From Flavobacteriaceae bacterium LYZ1037 (lineage in GTDB: Bacteria; Bacteroidota; Bacteroidia; Flavobacteriales; Flavobacteriaceae), in assembly GCA_003144015.1 (NCBI GenBank), contig QFWS01000001.1, positions 186,001 through 250,000 on the forward strand: a stretch of DNA of 64,000 nt. The letters are read 5' to 3'. How positions within the stretch are numbered: position 1 is the stretch's first letter; each line of letters starts with the position of its first letter. Below the pieces are notes generated by a model. The model saw only the letters and a program-made list of their open reading frames with translations, was not told the origin of the DNA and did no database searches. A program made the position numbers and the translations under genes. Below, in pieces: positions 41,028 through 50,666 of this stretch.

Positions 41028-41979
41028 TTTTAAATTTGTTGTAATAATAAGTAGCAGCTGTTAAATCTTCAAGTGAATGACCCACGGACTTAAATAAAGT
41101 TATTTCTTCATTATTCTTTCTTCCCGATTTCTGATTTGAGCAAAGCTCAAACAAATCTGCTTTAATGTCTTCTTTTTTTAGAACACCACTTTGTAAAGGA
41201 ATAAAAATATCACCACTTTCTTTTAATCCACCTTGATAGGTGTCGATAAATACAGATGTTTTTTTAATGGTATCATCATCTGCTTCTCTCATAGTAGGTC
41301 TGTAAGCGCCAACTAAGTCTATATGCTGTCCAGGTTTTAAATAAGCGCCTAATACTAAAGGTGTTTTAGACAAGGTGGCACAAGAAACAATATCAACTTC
41401 AGAAATCTTTTCTTCAATAGATTGAATAGGATAGACATTGAATTTTTCGTTTTTGAGTTCAGCTGCAATTGCTTCAGCTTTATTGAAGTTTCTTCCCCAG
41501 AGATACACATTTTCTATAGGTCTAACTGAAGCGTGTGCTTTAATTAGGTTTATGGATAAAGCACCAGTGCCAATCATTAACATGGATTTTGAATCTTTCC
41601 TTGATAGATAAGTTGAAGCCAAAGCTGATGCAGCAGCCGTACGTTTAACCGTGAGACTTTTAGCTTCTATTATGGCTTTAACACTTCCTTTTAGTGCGTC
41701 AAAATAAATATAGGTTCCTTGAATGGAGGGCAAATCGAATTGACTGTTTTCTGGACTAACAGTAACTATTTTTACACCTGCAATTTTACTTGGATTCCAG
41801 GCAGGCATTAACAGAAGTGTCGAATCTGAATTTACTTCAGGATTTGGAAAATCGTGATGATGACGTAGTGGAACAATAACATTGCTGTTAGAAAAACTCT
41901 GATTTAATTCTTGAATTAATTCTGAAAAAATCGTGTTTTGCTCAATAAATGAGTCTCCAATTTGTAAAATACTATCCAT
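41020..41979 (-). CDS. Ornithine cyclodeaminase/mu-crystallin family, likely pyrroline-2-carboxylate reductase
   Basis: This 319-aa NAD(P)-binding protein of the OCD/mu-crystallin family has family segments LRHHHDFPNPE-like near residue 40, TVKRTAAASALASTYLSRKDS and the dinucleotide motif MLMIGTGALSINLIKAH. It also has VDIVSCATLSKTPLVLG and HIDLVGAYRPTMREADD. Several relatives reduce pyrroline-2-carboxylate to proline. Translational overlap with the 3-hydroxyproline dehydratase gene makes that reaction the best assignment here. Confidence 0.9.
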   Translation of the reverse strand: MDSILQIGDSFIEQNTIFSELIQELNQSFSNSNVIVPLRHHHDFPNPEVNSDSTLLLMPAWNPSKIAGVKIVTVSPENSQFDLPSIQGTYIYFDALKGSVKAIIEAKSLTVKRTAAASALASTYLSRKDSKSMLMIGTGALSINLIKAHASVRPIENVYLWGRNFNKAEAIAAELKNEKFNVYPIQSIEEKISEVDIVSCATLSKTPLVLGAYLKPGQHIDLVGAYRPTMREADDDTIKKTSVFIDTYQGGLKESGDIFIPLQSGVLKKEDIKADLFELCSNQKSGRKNNEEITLFKSVGHSLEDLTAATYYYNKFKND

Positions 41980-42091
41980 AATTTAAAGGTAGCCAAAATT
42001 TGAATTCTAATCACATTTTGGATATTAAACAGCTAAAATGGTATCAATATTGGATAAGATAGTATCTAAAATGAGAGGTTTGTTAACGCTC

Positions 42092-43405
42092 TTATTCTTT
42101 TAGCCAACCATCGATTATGTTGTAGATTTCTTTCTGACTTTCAGGGCTAAAACTTTTTATTCTAGTTGTATGGCTTCCTTGTGGTTGTACAAATTTATAA
42201 ACATCTCTATCTGATGCATCCTTTTCTAATTCAACGGCAGTAGCACTCCAGGAATCGTATTCACCATATATAAAAAGCATATCTTCTGCTGAATTATCTA
42301 AAAACGTTTGAACCTCTTTCATTGGTATTGGATCAAAGGGTTTAGTAATCCCCTCTGGGAATGCCCAATCAAATTTATAAATTTCTTCAGTATTTAAATA
42401 TTGTTTAAATGGCGCTGTTTCATAACCATATATACCTTGTTGCGTTAACGCAGCCCAGAAGTAAGGTTGTAAATTATCAACAGCTTTTTCTTCAAAAAAA
42501 CCATAACCAACAACACTAATAAGATGGTTGTATATTTCTTTAGCTGAAGCACTTTCAGTTGGAATACTTTCAATGGGTGTTCCCCATTGCCAGAAAGCAA
42601 AAGAGTATTCTAATATGGTATAATCAATAGCTTTATCTACGCCAAACTCCCAAGACATATCTTTTTCTATGGCTGCTTCTTTCATCATTTCTAATAAGGC
42701 TGTTCTGTTTTCAAAGCATAAGTTTTGAAATGCTTTTACTTTATCTCTATTCTCTTGAGTGCTGACATTATTTAAAAATTCATACACCCTTGGATCTTCA
42801 CGTTCAAAATTTAAAGGACCAACATAACATACACAAGCATCTACGTTCTCAGGAAAATATCTGCGATGTATCATGGTAGTTTGGCACCCTTTTGAAATTC
42901 CGGTAGAAATAAACTTAGCATTTGGATAGACTGCTTTTCTAATTGCATTTATTATCCTTGTTTGGTCTTTGGCAGCATTTTCAATTGTAAGGGTGTTCCA
43001 ATCTATAGTTTTTGGTCGAGAATTGTTAAAGTAACGATGCTCAATGTTTAATTGGTTTGATTTGTAATGACTTGCCAATTCACCTGCTTTTTCTGTACCA
43101 ATACCATAACCATGAAGTTCAACAATAACAGGCTGTGTTGGATTTTCGAAACCAAGTAAAACACGTTGTCTGAAAGTGCCTTTGGATAAGTCGTTATAAT
43201 CTATGGGTTGTTCAAACCAGATTTCATAATTTTCATCAAAATGACTAACGGGTTCTCTTTTTTCAATAGTGACCACATTTTCAATACTAGCTAATTTTTC
43301 AAAAGTTGAGAGTTCGTGTTCTGTTGTAACAGAAGTTTGAGGTGTTTTACACCCTACTAATAATAGAAGGAAAATGGATATTGATAACGTGCGAATTAAT
43401 TTCAT
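42092..43405 (-). CDS. S28-family serine peptidase lipoprotein (prolyl/tripeptidyl aminopeptidase type)
   Basis: This 437-aa lipoprotein has the signal LSISIFLLLLVGCKTPQ (lipobox VGC) and an alpha/beta-hydrolase core with nucleophile motif STGISKGCQTTM (GxSxG-like). A late His in QPQGSHTTRIK and the Asp region IYGEYDSWS complete a likely triad. S28 and PS-10 relatives cut after proline or release tripeptides. It sits in the outer part of the envelope next to the hydroxyproline genes and would supply short Pro/Hyp peptides. It is 112 bp upstream of the reductase gene on the same strand. Confidence 0.85.
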   Translation of the reverse strand: MKLIRTLSISIFLLLLVGCKTPQTSVTTEHELSTFEKLASIENVVTIEKREPVSHFDENYEIWFEQPIDYNDLSKGTFRQRVLLGFENPTQPVIVELHGYGIGTEKAGELASHYKSNQLNIEHRYFNNSRPKTIDWNTLTIENAAKDQTRIINAIRKAVYPNAKFISTGISKGCQTTMIHRRYFPENVDACVCYVGPLNFEREDPRVYEFLNNVSTQENRDKVKAFQNLCFENRTALLEMMKEAAIEKDMSWEFGVDKAIDYTILEYSFAFWQWGTPIESIPTESASAKEIYNHLISVVGYGFFEEKAVDNLQPYFWAALTQQGIYGYETAPFKQYLNTEEIYKFDWAFPEGITKPFDPIPMKEVQTFLDNSAEDMLFIYGEYDSWSATAVELEKDASDRDVYKFVQPQGSHTTRIKSFSPESQKEIYNIIDGWLKE

Positions 43406-43455
43406 GTTTTGTAGATTACGTGTTGTTTCTAAAAAGCTAAATATACAGATTTAAA

Positions 43456-44730
43456 CTATAATAATTCTAATATCCGTTCTAAAGCCATGCCTCGAGACCC
43501 TTTAATAAGTAGTGTTGCATTATTTAGAGTTTTAAAATGAAATTGTTCTTTAAAATCATTAAATGTTTTATAAGCTTCATTGGTTTTAGGAATGGCATCA
43601 TAAAAATTTTCACCAATAAAAATTACTTTTGAAAGCGGTAACGAAGTTGCTAATTCTGCAATAGCTTCATGTTCTTTTTTAGCATCTTGACCTAATTCGA
43701 ACATATCTCCAAGAATAGCTATTTTATTTTTAGATTCTAATTTCCCAAAATTCTGTAAAGCAACTGTCATACTAGATGGATTGGCATTGTATGCATCTAG
43801 AATTATTTTATTATTACCTTTTTCAACAATTTGTGACCTGTTGTTTTTTGGTGTGTAGTTTTCAATGGCTTCTTTAATTTGGCTTTCAGCTACCTTAAAA
43901 TGAGCGCCAATGGCAATAGCTACAGAGATGTTGTTGAAATTGTATTCACCAATGAGTTGGCTGTGTATTTCGTTAATATTAAAAGTAACCGTCACATTTG
44001 GTTGTGCGCTTTTAAAATGAATTTCAAAATCGTCGGTTTTCTTTGAGCCAAAAGACAAAGTTTTTGATCCTTGACTTTTCTCAAGCTGAATGGGATCGTT
44101 AGAGTTTATAAAAATAGTTTTATCATGAGATATTAGATGTTTATAGAGTTCAGATTTTGCTTCAATAACGCCTTCAACACTACCGAAGCCTTCTAAGTGT
44201 GCTTTTCCAAAATTAGTAATGAGTCCATAATCAGGAAAAGCGATGTTGCATAAAAATTCAATTTCTTTTTTATGATTGGCTCCCATTTCAACAATGCCCA
44301 TTTCAGTTTCCTGATTCATTTTTAATAGCGTCAATGGCACACCTATATGGTTGTTAAGGTTTCCAACAGTCGCTACAGTGTTATATTTTTTTGAAAGTAC
44401 GGCATGTATTAATTCTTTGGTAGTTGTTTTTCCATTGCTTCCTGTTAAAGCAATAATGGGTAATTTTAAATATTTTCTATGGAAAGTAGCTAATTCCTGT
44501 AAGGTTTTTAAAACATCTTCAACCAGAATACATTGTTTATTTAAAGCTTGAGTTTCTTCATCAATAATGCAGTAAGAGGCCCCATTCTCTAAAGCTTGCT
44601 TGGTAAAAGTATTACCATTAAAGTTTTCGCCTTTAAGAGCGAAATAAATATCGTTTTTCGTAATTTTTCTGGTGTCTGTAGAAACAGAAGGATGGTTTAA
44701 AAAAAGCGTATGTAGTTGTTCAATATTCAT
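43456..44730 (-). CDS. murF: UDP-N-acetylmuramoyl-tripeptide--D-alanyl-D-alanine ligase
   Basis: This cytoplasmic ligase of peptidoglycan synthesis adds D-Ala-D-Ala to the UDP-MurNAc-tripeptide. The 424-aa sequence has the N-terminal MurF domain (DTRKITKNDIYFALKGENFNG), the ATP loop ALTGSNGKTTTKELIHAVL, the middle-domain GIVEMGANHKKEI and GEYNFNNISVAIAIG. The C-terminal domain has ILDAYNANPSSM and AILGDMFELG. It follows gldJ on the same strand, separated by a terminator. Confidence 0.96.
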   Translation of the reverse strand: MNIEQLHTLFLNHPSVSTDTRKITKNDIYFALKGENFNGNTFTKQALENGASYCIIDEETQALNKQCILVEDVLKTLQELATFHRKYLKLPIIALTGSNGKTTTKELIHAVLSKKYNTVATVGNLNNHIGVPLTLLKMNQETEMGIVEMGANHKKEIEFLCNIAFPDYGLITNFGKAHLEGFGSVEGVIEAKSELYKHLISHDKTIFINSNDPIQLEKSQGSKTLSFGSKKTDDFEIHFKSAQPNVTVTFNINEIHSQLIGEYNFNNISVAIAIGAHFKVAESQIKEAIENYTPKNNRSQIVEKGNNKIILDAYNANPSSMTVALQNFGKLESKNKIAILGDMFELGQDAKKEHEAIAELATSLPLSKVIFIGENFYDAIPKTNEAYKTFNDFKEQFHFKTLNNATLLIKGSRGMALERILELL

Positions 44731-44743
44731 AAAATAAAAGTAT

Positions 44744-44772
44744 AAAAAAAGTCCTAACTAATTGTTAGGACT
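44744..44772 (-). terminator. Terminator after gldJ
   Basis: The stem AGTCCTAAC (44750-44758) / GTTAGGACT (44764-44772) has loop TAATT. The plus-strand A-run at 44744-44750 gives the T-tail on the minus strand. Confidence 0.82.
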
Positions 44773-44794
44773 TTTTTAAAAGATTGAAATTTTA

Positions 44795-46480
44795 TTAATT
44801 TTTTGTTTTGTTCTTGTTTTTAGATTTAGAACCTACACGAGACATTGCACATCTAAAGCCAATATAATCTGTAGCCATAGTCTGTGGGAAGTAACGTCTT
44901 TGTGCTGGATCTAACCAGTATTCTCTGTCTTTCCAAGAACCACCTTTATAAACACGAACTTCATCGTTAATTAAAGATGTTCTTTTATTAGATTTATCGT
45001 ACTCTCTAATTAATGCACCAGTAGAATCATCTACATCTACATTGTGTTTTGGAGAGTTGTACATTTTCCCTGTCATAGAGGTTTCACTTGTAACACCTTC
45101 TTCGTCTCCAAAGCTTTCTCTGTATTGACGAGACGATTGTTTGTCTCCATCTCTAAAGTTTCTGTTGTCGCTTCTATCGAAATTTTGTCTTAAATAGGTT
45201 TCATCTTCATCAACAGCTACTTGCGAAATTTCACCAGGTAAATCTCTAGCAACAACTTTTCCATTAGGTAAAGTATCGAAAACAATTTCGTCTGTAGTAA
45301 CAATTTTTACAGTACCATCTTCGTTGATTGCGTTTTTAGTATAAACGTTTCCACGATAGTAGTTAAAGTCGTTAAACTCATCATCTACTATTGGTCTATA
45401 AACATCAGCTACCCATTCGGCAACATTTCCAGCCATATCGTATAAACCATAATCGTTTGGTTGGTATTGTTTTACTTCATTGGTAATATCTGCACCATCG
45501 TCAGACCATCCTGCAATTCCACCATAATCTCCATTTCCTTGTTTGAAATTGGCCATTTGATCTCCTCTAACTTTACGTTTTCCAGAACGTGTGTATTGTC
45601 CATCCCAAGGGTATTTTTTTCTACCTCTATAAATGTTATAATTACGTAATTCTGTTAAACCTAAAGCAGCATATTCCCATTCTGCTTCTGTTGGTAGTCT
45701 ATAACTAGGAGAAATAATGCCTGTTTCTCTACCAGCGTAAACACCTATAGTGTCTCCTGAAGCAGTAGTAGTTACTCTTCTTCTAGTATTTTCTGGGTTA
45801 GTAAGACTATCGTTTCCACCATATACTTGTGTAGGCGCATTAATATATGTGTCTGTGTTAAAAGTTTCACCAGCTTCTACACTAGTAATTTTAGCATCTC
45901 TAGTAATATAACCTGCATCTTCTAAATACATTTCGTTTACACGATCAGTTCTCCAGCTAGCAAATTCTACCGCTTGAATCCAACTAACACCTACAACAGG
46001 ATATTCTCCATATCCTGGATGACGTAAATAGTTTTCGGTCATCACTTCATTATAACCTAATCTATTTCTCCAAACTAATGTGTCTGGAAGCGCACCATTG
46101 TATATAGCTTTGTAGTTTTCTTCTGATGGCGGATAAATTCTTTTTAACCAATCTAAGTATTCCATATACATTTTGTTGGTTACTTCAGTTTCATCCATAT
46201 AGAATGACTGAATGTGTTGTTGATTTGGAGTATTGTTCCAATCGTGCATCACATCATCTTGAACTTGTCCCATTGTAAAAGTTCCTCCTTCTACAAAAAC
46301 AAGGCCAGGAGCCGTTTCTTGCTCTTTAAATTGTGTGTTATATTGGAATCCTCCATCTCTGGAATTAATATCCCAACCGGTAGCTCTGGAGCTGTTTGAG
46401 CTAGATGATCTTTTACAACCAACTGTTGTTATACATATTGTTAATACTAACAATATCTTAAATGCCATTACTTTTTTCAT
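44795..46480 (-). CDS. gldJ: Gliding motility lipoprotein GldJ
   Basis: GldJ is a lipoprotein needed for gliding and stable type IX secretion in flavobacteria. The 561-aa product starts MKKVMAFKILLVLTICITTVGC, with lipobox VGC. It contains a formylglycine-generating-enzyme/sulfatase-modifying fold (FVEGGTFTMGQVQDDV, SFYMDETEVTNKMYMEYL, YRLPTEAEWEYAA, YDMAGNVAEWVAD, YIGFRCAMSRVG). An ATG two codons upstream (46486) is equally possible. It is divergent from porU-porV, a conserved neighbourhood in this family. Confidence 0.95.
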   Translation of the reverse strand: MKKVMAFKILLVLTICITTVGCKRSSSSNSSRATGWDINSRDGGFQYNTQFKEQETAPGLVFVEGGTFTMGQVQDDVMHDWNNTPNQQHIQSFYMDETEVTNKMYMEYLDWLKRIYPPSEENYKAIYNGALPDTLVWRNRLGYNEVMTENYLRHPGYGEYPVVGVSWIQAVEFASWRTDRVNEMYLEDAGYITRDAKITSVEAGETFNTDTYINAPTQVYGGNDSLTNPENTRRRVTTTASGDTIGVYAGRETGIISPSYRLPTEAEWEYAALGLTELRNYNIYRGRKKYPWDGQYTRSGKRKVRGDQMANFKQGNGDYGGIAGWSDDGADITNEVKQYQPNDYGLYDMAGNVAEWVADVYRPIVDDEFNDFNYYRGNVYTKNAINEDGTVKIVTTDEIVFDTLPNGKVVARDLPGEISQVAVDEDETYLRQNFDRSDNRNFRDGDKQSSRQYRESFGDEEGVTSETSMTGKMYNSPKHNVDVDDSTGALIREYDKSNKRTSLINDEVRVYKGGSWKDREYWLDPAQRRYFPQTMATDYIGFRCAMSRVGSKSKNKNKTKN

Positions 46481-46521
46481 ATCCATACCTTTAAGTAAGC
46501 TTAATCATGTTTTTGGTGACG

Positions 46522-46550
46522 CAATATAAGCATTATAGCGAATATTACAA
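46522..46550 (-). promoter_or_regulatory. Possible promoter of gldJ
   Basis: On the minus strand, TTG (plus 46548-46550), a 19-bp gap and TATATTG (plus 46522-46528) approximate the consensus, with one T fewer in the -7 box. Confidence 0.45.
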
Positions 46551-46679
46551 GATAAAATGTAAAATTTGATTAAAAAAATACGCATTTCATCCTATTTATT
46601 ATACGTTACAACGATGTTTTTTGCGCTTTTAATCGGTAATTTGTGTTTAAATAACGCACAATTTTATAAATTATTATTG

Positions 46680-46687
46680 TATTTTTG
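46680..46687 (+). promoter_or_regulatory. -7 box of porU
   Basis: TATTTTTG matches the consensus exactly and would give a leader of about 58 nt. No -33 TTG is at the right distance. Confidence 0.45.
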
Positions 46688-46751
46688 AATCGTTTTTTTA
46701 AAATTGTTTGTTTTTTAATAATATCAGGCAATTATTCACGTTATTTAGTCA

Positions 46752-49700
46752 ATGAAAAAGAAATTTGTATTCCTATTATTTTTTGTCACTTTAATTGCTT
46801 TTTCCCAACAAAAACAATTTGAAATCAATTGGGAAGGATCTAAAGTACTGTCAACTGAAAGCTTTAAGTTATCGGTTCCTTCATTTAATAAGGCTAATTT
46901 TAATTTTAGTTTAACTGATGGGTTACAATTTGTTTCTCAATGGTCAATTTCGCAAATTATAGATGAAAACTCTGTCTCAATTAATAATGTACAGTATGCT
47001 ACAATAACAAGAGCGGAATTAAAAGATCTAAATGTTGAAACAATTCCTAATGAATTAACCTATAGCTTAAAAACATCCATTGCGAGAAATTCGTATAGTG
47101 CATATTTGGTTTTATCTCCAATTGTTAAAACGAGTGAAAATACTTATAAAAAAGTTGTTTCATTTTCTGTGTTTTATTCTAATGGAAGGTTTAATACTAA
47201 TAATTCTCGCTTTCAAAATCGTGTCATTACTAATTCAGTATTGAGTAGTGGACAATGGTATAAGTTTTATATAGATAAAACCGGTGTTTTTAAAATTACA
47301 AGAGATTTTCTTTCTAATTTAGGAATCAACATGGATAATGTTGATCCAAGAACTATAAAATTATACGGAAATGGTGGAAGAATGATTCCTTATGCTAATT
47401 CTGAACCTTATCCAATAGATGTGCAAGAAAATGCCATTAAAATTATTGGTGAAAGTGATGGCTATTTTAATGATAGCGATTATATGTTGTTTTACGGTCA
47501 AGGGCCAAGAGGTTACGATCAAGTAAGTAATACCAATATAAACTGTTATTCGGATAAAACATATTATTATATTAATATAAGTTCAGGACATGGAAAAAGA
47601 ATTCAACCTTTTGTTCAGCCCTCTGGCCCAGTGGATTTAATGATTGATACGTTTCAAGATTATAAATTTCATGAAGTAGACGAATATAACTTGGTAAGTG
47701 TAGGAAGACGCTGGTTTGGTGATAAATTTGATATAGAGCACACGAAAACTTTCGATTTTAATTTTCCAGATTTAATTCAAACAGAACCCATTAATTTTAA
47801 AGTATATCTTGGTTCTACTTCTCAGATTCCTACAAGTATGCAAGTTGGTATAAACAGTAATACGATTGCAACTTTGCCATTGCCAGCTACAACAGATTCT
47901 AATTTAGCTACCGAAGCAAGTTATGATAGCAACATACTTGTAAGCTCTTCAAACCTAACAGTAAATTTAAATTATAACAATGGAGGCAACCCTTCCTCTT
48001 TAGCTTACATAGATTATATTTCTATAGAAGCTACACGAGCCTTAAATTTTTCGGGAAGTCAAATGGCTTTTAAAAACAAAGCGGTAACTCAATTATCTGG
48101 GATTGGACAATATAATGTTACCAACACTTCTCAAGTTTCAGAAATATGGAATGTGACAGATATATACAATGTCACAAATCTTATAAATTCAAATTCTAGT
48201 TCAAGCATTAGCTTTACATCTTCATTAGGAAGTTTAAAAACCTACGTATTAGTTGCTCCATCAAATTATTATGAACCTATGATTGGTTCTTATACAACGG
48301 TTAATAATCAAGATTTAAAAGGGACCATATTTCAAGATTCTCAAGGGCAATTTCAAGATGTAGATTATCTAATTGTTACTCCAAATAGTTTTAGAGATCA
48401 AGCAGAAAGGTTGGCTCAAATAAATAGAAATGAGAATCAATTAAATGTCAAAGTCGTTACTTTAGATCAAATATACACAGAGTTTAGTACAGGAAATCAC
48501 GACATTGGAGCCATTAGAAATTTTGTAAAATACATTTATGATAATGCTAGTACACCAGACAAAAGAATTAAATATCTTTGTTTGTTTGGTGATGGTTCAT
48601 TCGATTATAAAGACAGAATCTCTAATAACACGAATTTTGTACCTTCTTGGAATGCTTATAACAGTTTTAATTTAACGAACTCCTTTGTATCAGATGATTT
48701 TTTTGGTATGATGGATTTTAATGAAGGCAATTTAGAACCTTCAGATCATTTAGATATTGCCGTTGGTAGAATTCTTGCCGACTCCTATCAAAGAGCCAAA
48801 GACCTTGTAGATAAGGTAGAAAGATATTATATAGAAGCATCGTTTGGAAGTTGGAGAAATAATTTTGTGGTAATTTCAGATGATGTCGATGAAACTTGGG
48901 AACAAGCTATTCAGGCAACAACTGATGTAATTGGAGACGATGTAGCGGCAGAAAAACCTTTTATAAATGTTACTAAAATTCATTCAGATGCTTTTCAGCA
49001 AGAATCTTCTGCAGGTGGAGAAAGATACCCAACAGTTAATACAGCTATAAAAAACGCATTAGAAACAGGTGCTTTGGTTGTTAATTATTTTGGACATGGA
49101 GGAGAAGATGGCTTGGCTCATGAACGTATTTTTGAAAAACCAGATGCACAAGGGTTAAATAATGTGTGCAAGCTTAATTGTTTTGTTACAGTAACTTGCG
49201 AGTTTACCAAATTCGATAACCCTATCCGTCCAACAGCAGGAGAATATACCTATTGGAATAAAGATGGAGGAGCTATAGCTTTAATTACAACAACAAGACA
49301 AGTTTTTGTGAATGTAGGAATTACTTTTAATACAGTTTTAGAACAATATTTATTTTCTTATAGTGATAATGATCCTTATCCCGATCATGAGTATCCAAGT
49401 ATGGCGGAGGCTTTAAGGTTAACAAAAACAGACCCTGCAGTTTCTATTATTGGACAAAGAAGGTTGGTGTTTTTTATTGGAGACCCAGCAATGAAATTAG
49501 CATTTCCAAAACCTAATATTGTATTAACAAAAATAAACGATGCGCCAATTTCTGGAACAACCGATGTGTTACAAGCACTAGGTCATGTTAAACTATCTGG
49601 GGAAGTAGTTGATTTGAATGGAAATGTTAGAACCGATTTTAATGGTGTGCTTTCAACAACTATTTACGATAAAAACATTGAAAGACAAACCTTAGGAAAT

Positions 49701-50633
49701 GATAATACAAGGGATAGTGGGCAACTTATTATTTTAGATTTTGAAACTTTAGGACCAATAATTTTTCGAGGGCAATCTACTGTTACTAATGGGCAATTCG
49801 AGATGGAATTTGTTGTTCCAAGAGATATTGGTATTCCAGTTGGTTATGGAAGGGTTAGTTTTTATGCCAAACAAGATGGACGACTTGTAGATCAAGCTGG
49901 CGCAAGTGTCAATCAGGTCCAAATAGGAGGGTTAAACGAAAACGCTGAAGAAGATAATATTGGACCTGTAATTCAAGCATTTATGAATGACGAAAGCTTT
50001 GTTTCTGGAGGTATTACAAATAAATCGCCAAGTTTAATTTTAAAGTTGCAGGACGATAATGGAATTAATACTGCTAGTGGCATTGGTCATGATATCGTTG
50101 GAATTCTTGATGGTGACGAAGCAAACCCATATGTGTTGAACGATTATTACCAAACGGAGTTAGACGATTATCAAAGAGGTGTTGTTAATTATCCATTAAG
50201 AGATTTAGAGCCAGGACTGCATACATTAACTGTAAAAGCTTGGGATGTTTATAACAATTCATCAACCACAGAAATTCAATTTGTGGTGTTTGACGAGAAT
50301 CAAGAGTTGATTGTCGAAAATGTTTTAAATTATCCAAATCCCTTCGTTAATTACACAGAATTTTGGTTTAATCACAATAGTTCAGAACCTTTAGACGTTT
50401 TAGTACAAATCTTCACAGTTACAGGAAAAATTGTTAGAACCTTAAGTGGGCAAACAAACAGTGGAGAGTGTTGTAATCAAGGAGCTTCATCTTTATCTCG
50501 AGAAATTGTTTGGGATGGAAGGGATGATTTTGGAGATAAAATTGGAAAAGGAGTTTATATTTATAAACTAACCGTTCGATCTTCAACCTTTAATAAAACC
50601 GTAGAAAAAATAGAGAAACTTGTTATCCTATAA
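46752..50633 (+). CDS. porU: Type IX secretion system sortase PorU
   Basis: PorU is the C25-family peptidase that removes the C-terminal signal of T9SS cargo at the cell surface and links it to a glycolipid. The 1293-aa protein has a signal peptide (MKKKFVFLLFFVTLIAFSQQ) and a long N-terminal prodomain. The gingipain-like catalytic domain has His782 in NYFGHGGEDG and Cys816 in VTCEFTKFDNP. Beta-sandwich domains follow, ending with NVLNYPNPFVNYTEFWFNH and YIYKLTV. It forms an operon with porV, 33 bp downstream. Confidence 0.95.
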   Translation: MKKKFVFLLFFVTLIAFSQQKQFEINWEGSKVLSTESFKLSVPSFNKANFNFSLTDGLQFVSQWSISQIIDENSVSINNVQYATITRAELKDLNVETIPNELTYSLKTSIARNSYSAYLVLSPIVKTSENTYKKVVSFSVFYSNGRFNTNNSRFQNRVITNSVLSSGQWYKFYIDKTGVFKITRDFLSNLGINMDNVDPRTIKLYGNGGRMIPYANSEPYPIDVQENAIKIIGESDGYFNDSDYMLFYGQGPRGYDQVSNTNINCYSDKTYYYINISSGHGKRIQPFVQPSGPVDLMIDTFQDYKFHEVDEYNLVSVGRRWFGDKFDIEHTKTFDFNFPDLIQTEPINFKVYLGSTSQIPTSMQVGINSNTIATLPLPATTDSNLATEASYDSNILVSSSNLTVNLNYNNGGNPSSLAYIDYISIEATRALNFSGSQMAFKNKAVTQLSGIGQYNVTNTSQVSEIWNVTDIYNVTNLINSNSSSSISFTSSLGSLKTYVLVAPSNYYEPMIGSYTTVNNQDLKGTIFQDSQGQFQDVDYLIVTPNSFRDQAERLAQINRNENQLNVKVVTLDQIYTEFSTGNHDIGAIRNFVKYIYDNASTPDKRIKYLCLFGDGSFDYKDRISNNTNFVPSWNAYNSFNLTNSFVSDDFFGMMDFNEGNLEPSDHLDIAVGRILADSYQRAKDLVDKVERYYIEASFGSWRNNFVVISDDVDETWEQAIQATTDVIGDDVAAEKPFINVTKIHSDAFQQESSAGGERYPTVNTAIKNALETGALVVNYFGHGGEDGLAHERIFEKPDAQGLNNVCKLNCFVTVTCEFTKFDNPIRPTAGEYTYWNKDGGAIALITTTRQVFVNVGITFNTVLEQYLFSYSDNDPYPDHEYPSMAEALRLTKTDPAVSIIGQRRLVFFIGDPAMKLAFPKPNIVLTKINDAPISGTTDVLQALGHVKLSGEVVDLNGNVRTDFNGVLSTTIYDKNIERQTLGNDNTRDSGQLIILDFETLGPIIFRGQSTVTNGQFEMEFVVPRDIGIPVGYGRVSFYAKQDGRLVDQAGASVNQVQIGGLNENAEEDNIGPVIQAFMNDESFVSGGITNKSPSLILKLQDDNGINTASGIGHDIVGILDGDEANPYVLNDYYQTELDDYQRGVVNYPLRDLEPGLHTLTVKAWDVYNNSSTTEIQFVVFDENQELIVENVLNYPNPFVNYTEFWFNHNSSEPLDVLVQIFTVTGKIVRTLSGQTNSGECCNQGASSLSREIVWDGRDDFGDKIGKGVYIYKLTVRSSTFNKTVEKIEKLVIL

Positions 50634-50666
50634 TAAAAATATATATTTGTTAAATAAATAAAATTT

